A stretch of DNA of 64,000 bases from JACQFV01 sp964593585 (lineage in GTDB: Bacteria; Zixibacteria; MSB-5A5; WJJR01). Positions 49,306 to 57,842 of the stretch are shown in pieces (position 1 is the first letter of the stretch; each line of letters opens with the position of its first letter). A program made the translations under genes and the position numbers. The stretch spans positions 28,042 to 92,041 of the forward strand of contig CAZQIZ010000010.1 of assembly GCA_964593585.1 (NCBI GenBank). The letters run 5' to 3'. The notes under the pieces were generated by a model. The model had not been told where the DNA came from. It did not search any database and worked only from the letters and a program-made list of their open reading frames with translations.

Positions 49306-52300
49306 CTACTTCAGCAAAGTCATCTTGCGTGTCTGCACACCGGACGCGGTCTGCACCCGGTAGAGGTACAACCCGGAGGCCAGCGTGTTGCCGTGCTCGT
49401 CACGACCGTTCCACTCGACTTCCACCCAACCGGCTTCGCTGTGCCCCGCGGCGCCCCAGACCCGGCGGCCGAGGATGTCGTAGATGGCCAGCGTGTAATC
49501 GGTCGCCACGTTGGTGCCGAAACGGATGATCGTGCCGGCGTTGAACGGATTGGGGTAGTTCTGCGCCACGGTGAATTCGGTCGGCAGCGCCGCCTTGGCG
49601 GTGTTGACCAGCGACGGCATGACCCAGCCGTCGGCTGTGGCGAGATCATGTGTCGAAAGGACCGCCTCGTTGGCGCGCGTCATCGCGATCGAGACAATCT
49701 GACGCGACCCGGCCGGGATGATCTCGGTCGTGTCGCTGTAGACCAGCAGGCGCAGTTGGTTGCCGTCACGATGGGCGCGGACCTTCATGTTGGCCGCCTC
49801 CGGCGCCAGCGTCACCTCGCCCACCGTCGCGCCTTCGGGCAGATCGACGATGAAGTGCGCGCCGCCGATATCCAGCTCCGAATCCCAGCGAATCGAGAGC
49901 GCCTCGCCGACCGCGTCAGTCGAGATCGCCACCGGCGACGCCGTGGCCAGCTTGGGATGGCCGCCCGGCGGGTAGGGCTGTTCATCGCCGGTAATGATGC
50001 GGATGAGGTAGACCAGGTCGGCGATGGTGAGCACCAGGCCGTCGTCATTGATGTCCGACGCCAGGATCTGGACGTCCTTCCAGATCGGATCCCACACCGA
50101 GTTGCCATAGATGAAGAAGTTCGTGTAGAGCACCGCGTCGCCGATCTCGTTGGCGATGCCGTTGAGATTCAGGTCGCCGCGGTCATCGGGCGGTTCGAGG
50201 ATGCAGATACGGCCGTTCTCGAAGCAGATGCCCGGAACCGGGTCGGCCTTGGCGTTGCTCTGGCAGCTGTCGAAGTCGTACATCTCCTCGATGAACAGCG
50301 TGTCGCCGGTGCGGCTGGAGATGGCGTTGTCGCCGCACTGGAACCAGCACCAGTAGATCGGGATGCACTGGCCGATGAAGTTGCGGTCGCTGGTCAGCAC
50401 AAAGGTCAGATTGGCGATCGTCCCGACCGGCTTCCAGGCGTTCGGATCGGTGATCGGCTTGCCGTTGTTCATGTCGGTGATGCCGATCAACCGGATGATG
50501 CCCGACGGGCAGCCGCCGACGCAGTTGCCGAAGACGCCCAGACGGTAGGTGAAGTATTCCCACGCCGCCAGCGAGGGCCCCTTGGCCACCTGGGTGAGGA
50601 AGATGCCGGTCTCGTCATAGCAGAGCAGCAGATCGAAGCCGCCCATCTGCTCCTTGGCAAACTGCAGCACGATCGGTACCGTGACCGCCTGCCCGTTGAG
50701 CCCGTCGGTCGGCTCCTCGCCGCCGATGGTCAGCTTGAAGATGCAGTTGCAGTCTTCGGTATTGAGATTGACCGTCACGCAGAACGACGACTGGCAGATC
50801 TGATTGCACGAGTCGGTGCAGGCGATGGTCACGCAGTACTGGCCCGGTTCGGTCGGCGTGAAGGTCCAGAAGCCGCCGAGCAATTCGCCCGGACCGCTGG
50901 TGATCGCGCAACTGCGCAGGTTGTTGTTCGGGTCGGTCGCACCCACCGGCAGTTGGATCGTGGCCAGCGAGCAGAGGAAGGTGAAGGTCGTGTCGCCGGG
51001 GATGTTGCACACGGGCGGGTCATTGATGACGAAGTTGACCTTGAAGCTTCCCTCGCAGGAGGCGTTGCACGAGTCGGCACACATCACCGACACCGTGACC
51101 TCCTGATCGCCGGTCGGCGTGTAACACCACTGCCCGTTGGTCAGGGATCCCGGCCCGGCGGTCAGCGAGCAGATCTTGAAATTGCCGTTCGGGTCGGTCG
51201 CCGAAACCGGCAGGCAGACCGGCGCCGGCGCGCACTGGAAGATCGTCGTGTCGCGCGGCAGGTTGCAAACCGGCGGCTGATTCAACGTGACCGTGATATT
51301 GATCGTGTCCTGATCGAACAGCCCGCACGGATCGGCGACCTTGACAATGATCGTCGAGACCCCCGAGCCGGTCGGCGTGAAGCAGACCCGGTTGGCCGCG
51401 GTGTCGATGGTGCCCGGGCCGGAGAGTTTCGTCTCGATCAATCCCGCCAGACCGTCCGGATCGCTGACCGTGTACGGCAGGCAGATCGGCTGGGCGGTGC
51501 ACTGGAAGACCGACGTGTCGCGTCCGAAGGCGATGACCGGCGGATCATTGAGATTGACGGTCACGACAATCGTGTCCTGATCAAACAGCCCGCAGGAATC
51601 GGTGACGCGCGCAATGATCGTGTGCGCGCCGGCTCCCGGCGGCGTGAAGCAGACACGGTTGGCGACGGTGTCGATCGTCGCGCCGGGCGGCGCGCTGATG
51701 ATCGACTCGGTCCACTTGGCCGGGACATCCGGGTCGGAGACCGTATACGGCAGGCAGATCAGCGTCGGCGCGCACTGGAACAGCGACGAGTCGTTGCCGA
51801 AGGCGATCGTCGGCGGACCGTTGAAGCGGATGTCCACCTGGAACGAACCGGAGCAGGTCGCGCCGCAGGCGTCGGTGCAGGTGATCGTCACGTTGACAAT
51901 CCCCGGGCCGGTCGGCGTGTAGCACCAGAATCCATTGGCGACCGCGCCCGGACCGGAGGTGACCGCGCAATTGACCGGGACATCATCGGCCGTCGCCGAG
52001 ACCGGCAGGCAGATCGGCTGCGAACCGCAGACCCGCACGATCGTGTTGCCCGGCAGGTTGCAGTTCGGCGGCGTTGACGGCGTGATCGTGATCACCGCCG
52101 TGTCGAGGTCAAACGCCCCGCAGGCATCCTGCACCCGCGCTATGAAGGTGTAAGCGCCTGGCGCGGTCGGGGAGAAGCAGATCTTGTTGAGCGCCGTGTC
52201 GATCGCCGCGCCCGCCGGACCGGAAACGAGCGATTCCACCAGACCGGCAAAGCCGTTCGGGTCGCTGACGGTGTAGGTCACGCAGACCGGATTCTGCGCC

Positions 52301-55300
52301 GTGCAGAGTTCCTCGGAGCGGTCGGCCGCCAGCGTGATCGTCGGCGGGCTGTTGATGTTGAAGCGGGCAATGAAGGTCTGTTCGCAGAACTCGCCGCAGA
52401 TGTCGGTGCAGCGCACCGTGATCGTGTCGACCTCGGTCCCGGACGGCGTGTAGCACCACTGCCCATTGGACAGTGAGCCCACTCCGGCGACCAGACTGCA
52501 GACCACCGGCGGATTGGCGCTGGTGGCCGAGATCGGAATGCAAACCTGCGTCGGCGTGCAGATGGTGAAGGTCGTGTCCAGCGACGGGATCTGGCAGACC
52601 GGCGGTTGCGGCACCGGATAGGTCAGCGTAAAGGAGATGCAGCAGGAGTCGCCGCATTCGTCATAGCAGCAGATCGTGACGTTGACCGTCTCGCCGGGAT
52701 CGGGTTCATAGAACCAGGTCGTCCCCGACAGCCAGCCCGGCCCCGACGTGATGATGCAGGTGTCGAGCTTGCCTTCCGGATCGGTCACCGCGAAGGAGAC
52801 AAACGCCGTCTCCGGCAGACAGGCCGGCGGCACCGGCGTGTTGAACTCGCAGATCGGCGGCTCGTTGAGATTGAAGCTGACCGTAAACGTGTCCTCGCAG
52901 ACCGCGCCGCAGGCATCGGCGCAGCGGATGACGACATCGAACGACTCATCGCCGGCCGGGGTGTAGCACCACTGTCCCTGCGCCAGCACACCCGGGCCGC
53001 TCACCAGCTCGCACCCCACCAGGTTGCCGTCGATGTCAGTCGCCGACACCGGCAGGCACAACGGCGAGGCGAAACAGTCGACAATCGCGGTGTCGCCGGG
53101 GATGTTGCAGACCGGGCCGGAGTTCAGGACAATCCGCGCCACCACGGTGTCGCAATCCTGCGCCGCGCACGAATCCGTCGCGCACACGATGATGCGGTAG
53201 TATCCGGCGGTGTCGGGCGCGAAGCAGACCCAGGCGCCGTCGATCCAGCCCAGTGACGCTGCCAGCGTCGCGATGTTCGCATTCGGGTCGGTGGCGCCAA
53301 ATGGCCCCACGCAGACCGTGTCGGGAGCGCACAGGAAGATCGTCGTGTCGGCCGGGCCGGTCACAACCGGCGGATCGTTGACGTCGATGCGCACCACAAT
53401 CGTATCGGCGTCCTCGGCGTTGCACGGGTCCTTGGCCTTGACGATGACCGTATAAAATCCTTCGCCGCTCGGGGTGAAGCAGACGCGATTGTTGCCGGCG
53501 TCAAAGGTGGCGCCTGCCGGGGCGGAGACCAGCGTTTCGATGATTCCCGCCGGGCCGTTGGCATCGGAGACATTGTAGCTTACGCAGACCGGGCCGAGCG
53601 CGCACTGACGGATCGTCGTGTCGGGTCCGAAGGTCACGACCGGCGGGCTGTTGAGCGTCACGGTCACCCGGATCGTGTCACGATCCTCAGCGCCGCACGG
53701 ATCAGTCACCTTGGCGATGACCGTATACGTCCCGCTCACCGGGGGCGTGAAGCAGACACGGTTCTGAACCGTGTCGATCACCGATCCGGCCGGGCCGGTG
53801 ACCAGCGATTCGATCAATCCCGCCAGACCCTGCGGGTCGGAGACGGTATACGGCACGCAGATTTGCGAGGGAGCGCAGCCGCCGGTGCCGAAGTCGGCGC
53901 CGAAGGCGATCGTCGGCGGCCCGCCGACGGTCACACTGACCACGATCGTGTCGTAATCGGCGCCGCCGCAGGAGTCGACAACCCGCGCGATGATGGTGTG
54001 CGTGCCGTTGGTCGTCGCGTCGAAGCACACCCGGTTGTTCAGCGTGTCGATCGCGCCGGGTCCGGCCACCTGCGACTCGATCAGTCCCTGCAGTCCATCC
54101 GGATCGGACACGGCGTAGGGCAGGCAGATCGGACCGGGCTGGCAAAGCGTGATCGATGTGTCGTTGCCGAAGCTGATGGTCGGCGGATTGGCCCCGCCGA
54201 TGGTGACCATAATGGTATCCTGATCGAACAGACTGCATGTGTCGGTGATGCGGGCGATGAAGGTGTAGATGCCCGGACCGGCCGGCGTGAAACAAACCTT
54301 GTTGGTGGTCGGATCGATCGTGCCGGGGCCTGAGACCAGCGTCTCATGCGCGCCCTCGAAGCCGTCGGGGTCGGCGACCGTGTATGGCAGGCAGATCGGT
54401 CCCGGCGGCGGCTGGCAGGCGTAATACAGATCCGGGCCGAAGGCAATCGACGGCGGATCATTCATGTCGATGGTGATCACCACCGTGTCAATGTCAAAGG
54501 CGCCGCAGGGATCGGTGGTCTTGGCGATCAGCACGTAGACGCCCGACGTGTCGGGTGTGAAATAGATGCCGTTGACCTGATCGCGGAATTCCCCGAAGCC
54601 GGAGAGATTCTCCTCGTACAACCCGTCGATCCCATCCGGATCGGTGAGTCGGTAGGTGATGCACAGCTCGACCGGCACGCAGATGTCGTACCAGGCGTTC
54701 AATCCAAAATTGATGGTTGGCGGATGGTTCGGACTGTCGGTGACATTCAGTGTGTGGCACAACGACGTGCTGTTGATGTCGGTGCATCGCACCGCCGTAT
54801 CGCCGCTGGTCGGATCGCAGGCGTTGTTCCCCGGCATCGGGCATGGGGACGGCGCGGCCTCGCCCTCGTACTTGACCCGCAGCGTGTAATTGCCCGCCAG
54901 CGACGGCGCGGTGATCCAGCTGCAGGCGCTTCCGAATGCATCGGTGTAGACGGTGTCGGCGATGATCGCCGAATCCAGATCGGCGCAGTCGCCCAGAGCG
55001 AGGTAGAAGATGATCGGCCGATTGGCCAGCGGCTCGACGAACTCATCGCCGCACGATTGACCCAGGCAGACACAGGCGGGGAAATAACCATCCGGGCAGG
55101 TGCTGTCCGGAATCAGCGTCTTCCACTTGAGCACCGAACTGCCGGCGACAAACGCGGCCTCGGCCGCCAGTCCCGAACTCAGGCCGCTGGCTTCAGTGGT
55201 AATTTGGTTGCCCAGCGGGTAGGACACCGGGATGTACCAGTACGTGTCGAATTTCCCGCCGGTCGCCGCGTCGACATTCCAGGTGTCGGAGTAACTGCCG

Positions 55301-55593
55301 TCGCTTAAGCGGATCTTCAACTCGACCGTCTCGCCGGTCTCAAAACCGGTGCCGCTGATGATGACTATCTCACCTGGCAGGTAGGCGGGTTTGTCGGTCG
55401 AAAGCGTCACCACCGGCTGGCTGAGCGGAACAGTCTGCTCCGTCGAGCCTCCGGGCGGAAGCGACTGCGGCGGCTTGGACGGATTGAGCACATCGCCGGC
55501 CTGCGCCTGCGCCATGGGCACAAGCAGGGCCAGACAGAGGGCCAGTACTGTCCAGCGCGGCAGTCGCGACGGGACTCGCATGACGGTCTTCAT
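49306..55593 (-). CDS. Giant secreted repeat protein with cohesin-like domain, dockerin and sorting tail
   Basis: 2,095 residues from ATG 55593, with GAGG a few bases upstream; an upstream in-frame ATG (55674) would add 27 residues before the signal peptide. Signal peptide about 1-31 (AQAQAGD). The N-terminal YLPGEIVIISGTGFETGE domain and the PCPMPGNNAC region match the two HYR giants. About seventeen repeats of 75-90 residues (310-1660) follow, with FGxDTxxxxC, CLPYTVSDPDG, NRVCFTP and VxDxCGxxDxDTI. Then a cohesin-like domain (GGFDLLLCYDETGI), a dockerin (RGDLNLNGIANEIGDAV, SDINDDGLVLTIADLVYL) and a tail (NYPNPFNAGT, GLYLYRVQTASG, RKMTLLK). A surface fibre or adhesin role is inferred. Confidence 0.9.
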   Translation of the reverse strand: MKTVMRVPSRLPRWTVLALCLALLVPMAQAQAGDVLNPSKPPQSLPPGGSTEQTVPLSQPVVTLSTDKPAYLPGEIVIISGTGFETGETVELKIRLSDGSYSDTWNVDAATGGKFDTYWYIPVSYPLGNQITTEASGLSSGLAAEAAFVAGSSVLKWKTLIPDSTCPDGYFPACVCLGQSCGDEFVEPLANRPIIFYLALGDCADLDSAIIADTVYTDAFGSACSWITAPSLAGNYTLRVKYEGEAAPSPCPMPGNNACDPTSGDTAVRCTDINSTSLCHTLNVTDSPNHPPTINFGLNAWYDICVPVELCITYRLTDPDGIDGLYEENLSGFGEFRDQVNGIYFTPDTSGVYVLIAKTTDPCGAFDIDTVVITIDMNDPPSIAFGPDLYYACQPPPGPICLPYTVADPDGFEGAHETLVSGPGTIDPTTNKVCFTPAGPGIYTFIARITDTCSLFDQDTIMVTIGGANPPTISFGNDTSITLCQPGPICLPYAVSDPDGLQGLIESQVAGPGAIDTLNNRVCFDATTNGTHTIIARVVDSCGGADYDTIVVSVTVGGPPTIAFGADFGTGGCAPSQICVPYTVSDPQGLAGLIESLVTGPAGSVIDTVQNRVCFTPPVSGTYTVIAKVTDPCGAEDRDTIRVTVTLNSPPVVTFGPDTTIRQCALGPVCVSYNVSDANGPAGIIETLVSAPAGATFDAGNNRVCFTPSGEGFYTVIVKAKDPCNAEDADTIVVRIDVNDPPVVTGPADTTIFLCAPDTVCVGPFGATDPNANIATLAASLGWIDGAWVCFAPDTAGYYRIIVCATDSCAAQDCDTVVARIVLNSGPVCNIPGDTAIVDCFASPLCLPVSATDIDGNLVGCELVSGPGVLAQGQWCYTPAGDESFDVVIRCADACGAVCEDTFTVSFNLNEPPICEFNTPVPPACLPETAFVSFAVTDPEGKLDTCIITSGPGWLSGTTWFYEPDPGETVNVTICCYDECGDSCCISFTLTYPVPQPPVCQIPSLDTTFTICTPTQVCIPISATSANPPVVCSLVAGVGSLSNGQWCYTPSGTEVDTITVRCTDICGEFCEQTFIARFNINSPPTITLAADRSEELCTAQNPVCVTYTVSDPNGFAGLVESLVSGPAGAAIDTALNKICFSPTAPGAYTFIARVQDACGAFDLDTAVITITPSTPPNCNLPGNTIVRVCGSQPICLPVSATADDVPVNCAVTSGPGAVANGFWCYTPTGPGIVNVTITCTDACGATCSGSFQVDIRFNGPPTIAFGNDSSLFQCAPTLICLPYTVSDPDVPAKWTESIISAPPGATIDTVANRVCFTPPGAGAHTIIARVTDSCGLFDQDTIVVTVNLNDPPVIAFGRDTSVFQCTAQPICLPYTVSDPDGLAGLIETKLSGPGTIDTAANRVCFTPTGSGVSTIIVKVADPCGLFDQDTINITVTLNQPPVCNLPRDTTIFQCAPAPVCLPVSATDPNGNFKICSLTAGPGSLTNGQWCYTPTGDQEVTVSVMCADSCNASCEGSFKVNFVINDPPVCNIPGDTTFTFLCSLATIQLPVGATDPNNNLRSCAITSGPGELLGGFWTFTPTEPGQYCVTIACTDSCNQICQSSFCVTVNLNTEDCNCIFKLTIGGEEPTDGLNGQAVTVPIVLQFAKEQMGGFDLLLCYDETGIFLTQVAKGPSLAAWEYFTYRLGVFGNCVGGCPSGIIRLIGITDMNNGKPITDPNAWKPVGTIANLTFVLTSDRNFIGQCIPIYWCWFQCGDNAISSRTGDTLFIEEMYDFDSCQSNAKADPVPGICFENGRICILEPPDDRGDLNLNGIANEIGDAVLYTNFFIYGNSVWDPIWKDVQILASDINDDGLVLTIADLVYLIRIITGDEQPYPPGGHPKLATASPVAISTDAVGEALSIRWDSELDIGGAHFIVDLPEGATVGEVTLAPEAANMKVRAHRDGNQLRLLVYSDTTEIIPAGSRQIVSIAMTRANEAVLSTHDLATADGWVMPSLVNTAKAALPTEFTVAQNYPNPFNAGTIIRFGTNVATDYTLAIYDILGRRVWGAAGHSEAGWVEVEWNGRDEHGNTLASGLYLYRVQTASGVQTRKMTLLK

Positions 55594-55763
55594 GATATGG
55601 GAACCTCGCATGGAGTTATCCACAGGGGTGACCAGAATATGCGATTGTGAATTGCCTTGATGGATTCTGCTCATTCAGACACGCTCCGAGTACGGAGGCG
55701 TCATCCTGACGCAATGTCCTTCCGGGTCCTTATGGAAGGCAGACGCCAAACAACACGACGTCT

Positions 55764-56057
55764 TCAGCAACTGGACTGACGAAACGCGAGTAAGTAGTGC
55801 TCCTCGATTTGAGCTGGATGGACGGTTCCCAGCCCCTCACAATTAAGGCCTTTTCCGTTTACTGTCAAGCAGTTATCGGTTCTGAATGAACCAACCAAGA
55901 CAGCCGCGTTGGCGTTGGGCTTGACCCGGGTGCCTTCCGCTGTGCCGATAGCCAGGACCACAACCATGGTCGCTATCACCACGATCAAGCTGGTGACCAC
56001 CAACCAAGACCGGCAATTGGGACGCTCCGGAATTGTCACGCAAGGCTCCCAAGCCAT
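55764..56057 (-). CDS. Small single-pass membrane protein, unknown
   Basis: 97 residues. After 18 residues (CVTIPERPNC) comes one strong transmembrane helix (about 19-40; LVVTSLIVVIATMVVVLAIG), then a small extracytoplasmic part with two cysteines (DNCLTVNGKGLNC), which may form a disulfide. The ATG at 56057 has a good GGGAGG seven bases upstream. No family is recognised. It overlaps another short minus ORF (56036-56254) and lies upstream of the 2,095-residue giant gene in the same direction, so the three may form one transcript. Codon use is less GC-biased than in neighbours. Confidence 0.45.
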   Translation of the reverse strand: MAWEPCVTIPERPNCRSWLVVTSLIVVIATMVVVLAIGTAEGTRVKPNANAAVLVGSFRTDNCLTVNGKGLNCEGLGTVHPAQIEEHYLLAFRQSSC

Positions 56058-56254
56058 GAGGTCTGCCTCCCGACGATCGTTGAACTGACATTTTGTTGCG
56101 GGCGCGCGGATGAGGGATACGCGCCGGTCAAGCGTTCACTGTAGGACGATAGCTGGGGCCTTGACTGAGTCTGGTCAGCGACGGATAACTCCGCGAAAGC
56201 GGATACCGTACCTCTTAAATTACTGCCTACATCCGATTTCGTCAAGTCCATCAT
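56036..56254 (-). CDS. Short hypothetical protein, unknown
   Basis: 72 residues starting MMDLTKSDVG, rich in Ser, Gln and Arg, with no membrane segment or known motif. CCGAGGAGCG lies eight bases before the ATG at 56254. It overlaps the next gene (56057) by 22 bases, as coupled genes do. Length and composition give no family, so it may be spurious. The region is less GC-rich than the rest of the window, as is the following gene. Confidence 0.35.
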   Translation of the reverse strand: MMDLTKSDVGSNLRGTVSAFAELSVADQTQSRPQLSSYSERLTGAYPSSARPQQNVSSTIVGRQTSWLGSLA

Positions 56255-56748
56255 TGGCTTCGCTCCTCGGGGACTATGCTGCAAGCCCTTGCGTATCCGG
56301 TACCAACCGACCGGTCCGGCGCCGGGGTAAAGGCGCACACGCGAAAGCTGTAACTACCTTTCAGACGGCATCTTACCAATCACCATGCGCATACGGGCAT
56401 AACTCCATCCAGCAATGTCTCCCTCTCCGTTCCGCAAATGCCGTTCCTGTCCAATTCTGATTTGAACGAACCGTGTCTGTCCAGATTGTGACAGCGATCA
56501 CGACGACCTGTCTAATTTCACTCAGCTGGCCAAACAAGTCTGACGCACAGAGTCGCCATTGCCAAAGTCAACCTCCTGACAGTCAATATCATGCGAGACT
56601 CAATTTGGTCCGGTTTTCCTTGGCATGGCCTTTGCTAAGAGACTGCTCGACGCGCGATAGGGCGCGGCAGGATAACCGACTGAAGCAGACGATGAACACA
56701 CAGCCACGAATGATCCGCCGCGTAATGATCGCCACCAGGGAGGGCGTC
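56255..56748. other. Intergenic stretch, no supported gene
   Basis: This lies between the divergent short minus genes and the zinc-ribbon gene. Plus-strand ORFs here (for example from 56110 and 56473) lack ribosome binding sites and protein-like composition. The GC content is lower than elsewhere, fitting a regulatory region. No clear promoter pair was found. Confidence 0.4.
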
Positions 56749-56955
56749 ATGCAGTGCCCGCGATGCTCCTATGTGCTCAGCTACAGTGACGCACTGCTGT
56801 GCCGGGTGGGGGAGACGCATTACTGCCCGCGTTGCTGGAGCCGCATCGCCGAGCCCGTCGATGCCCCCGTCGTGACCCCGGCCGGTGCCACCGAGCCCGT
56901 CGCGACGCCCAGCCGTCAGCAAACGGATGACCAAGCGGCCCGGAAGCGCCCGTAA
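56749..56955 (+). CDS. Small zinc-ribbon protein
   Basis: 68 residues. Two CxxC knuckles, CPRC at residues 3-6 and CPRC near residue 28, are separated by YVLSYSDALLCRVGETHY, the layout of a zinc ribbon. The tail (VDAPVVTPAGATEPV...) is low complexity and basic at the end. AGGGAGGG lies close before the ATG at 56749; a longer start at 56692 is possible but has no Shine-Dalgarno. It lies 92 bp before a short HTH gene on the same strand. Its role could be nucleic-acid or protein binding; no family is named with confidence. Confidence 0.62.
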   Translation: MQCPRCSYVLSYSDALLCRVGETHYCPRCWSRIAEPVDAPVVTPAGATEPVATPSRQQTDDQAARKRP

Positions 56956-57047
56956 ATGGCGCGGACGGACGCGGCAACGAAATATAACAAGAGGCTTTCC
57001 AGTCACATAAAAGTTCGCCCGGATGGGCGAAAAGGCAGGAGGAGAAG

Positions 57048-57230
57048 ATGAACCGCAAAGAGCGTCTCGAGATGGTCCGCCGCATGATGTGGGACAACCG
57101 TCAGATTACCCTGGCGGAACTCTCCAAGGCGTCGGGTGTTTCGTTGCGCACGACCTACCGGGATCTGCACTCGCTGTTGTCGCACCCGGTTGTCTCCAAC
57201 ACGGCATCGACGATTCTCAGCAACAAGTAG
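57048..57230 (+). CDS. Small helix-turn-helix protein
   Basis: 60 residues, almost entirely one HTH: NRQITLAELSKASGVSLRTTYRDLHSLL, with ITLAELSKAS as the first helices and VSLRTTYRDLH as the recognition helix. This resembles the N-terminal HTH of DeoR/HTH_11 proteins without the effector domain. The start ATG at 57048 follows a very strong AGGAGGAG. The short tail (NTASTILSNK) may help dimerise. It probably binds DNA and may regulate itself or the zinc-ribbon neighbour (inference). Confidence 0.68.
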   Translation: MNRKERLEMVRRMMWDNRQITLAELSKASGVSLRTTYRDLHSLLSHPVVSNTASTILSNK

Positions 57231-57403
57231 CACCTCGCGGCGCCGCGGCCACCGAACCGCCAGCTCGCATCACGGCCAAAGCGGCATCCGCCGGCACCGC
57301 CTGACAGCATTGCATCGCACACCGCCGTTGACGACCTTGTCAGCGGCGGCGTCGTATTGTTGGACCCGCCGCCTGATCGCTCACCCTTATCCGGGAGGCG
57401 TCC

Positions 57404-57769
57404 ATGCCCCACTTTCTGCTGGACGAATTGCCGGCGCTGACGCTGGCCGACGGCGTCGTCGCCCGGGTTGCCACATCCCTGAACATGAGCATCGCTCATG
57501 TCCACCTGGCCGCCGGCGCGCGATTGCCGCGCCATGACCATCCCCATGAGCAGGTGGTCAACGTTGTCGACGGCGAATTGGAACTGACCGTGGAAGGACA
57601 GTCGTTCCGTCTGCGGAGGGGCGAAGTCTACATCCTGCCGCCGCACATCCCCCATTCCGCGCATGCCATCACCGACTGCTATGTTGTCGATGTCTTCCAT
57701 CCGGTGCGCGAGGACTTCCGGGCCGCCTCTTTTACCGGCTACCCCCAACCGGGAGCGGAGCCCGCTTGA
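57404..57769 (+). CDS. Cupin-domain protein
   Basis: 121 residues, a single small cupin. The metal-binding motif 1 is PRHDHPHEQVVNVVDGELE near residues 43-61 (three His and one Glu ligand) and motif 2 is ILPPHIPHSAHA near residue 78. Small cupins often bind Fe, Mn or Ni and act as dioxygenases, isomerases or sensors; the task here is not clear. GGGAGG precedes the ATG at 57404. It lies 73 bp before the spermidine-synthase-like gene. Confidence 0.83.
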   Translation: MPHFLLDELPALTLADGVVARVATSLNMSIAHVHLAAGARLPRHDHPHEQVVNVVDGELELTVEGQSFRLRRGEVYILPPHIPHSAHAITDCYVVDVFHPVREDFRAASFTGYPQPGAEPA

Positions 57770-57842
57770 ACCGGATCGAGATGCACGGTACCATGTCCTG
57801 TGATCCGATGGCGTACGTTTGTGATAAGGAGCTCCCCGCGAC

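Noticed and set aside
49297..52077. 926-codon plus-strand frame opposite the 2,095-residue giant
   Set aside because: Arg/Asp/Val-rich antisense product without family features; the minus-strand gene is well supported.
56110..56460. 116-codon plus-strand ORF
   Set aside because: No ribosome binding site, no domain, and it overlaps a better-supported minus ORF.
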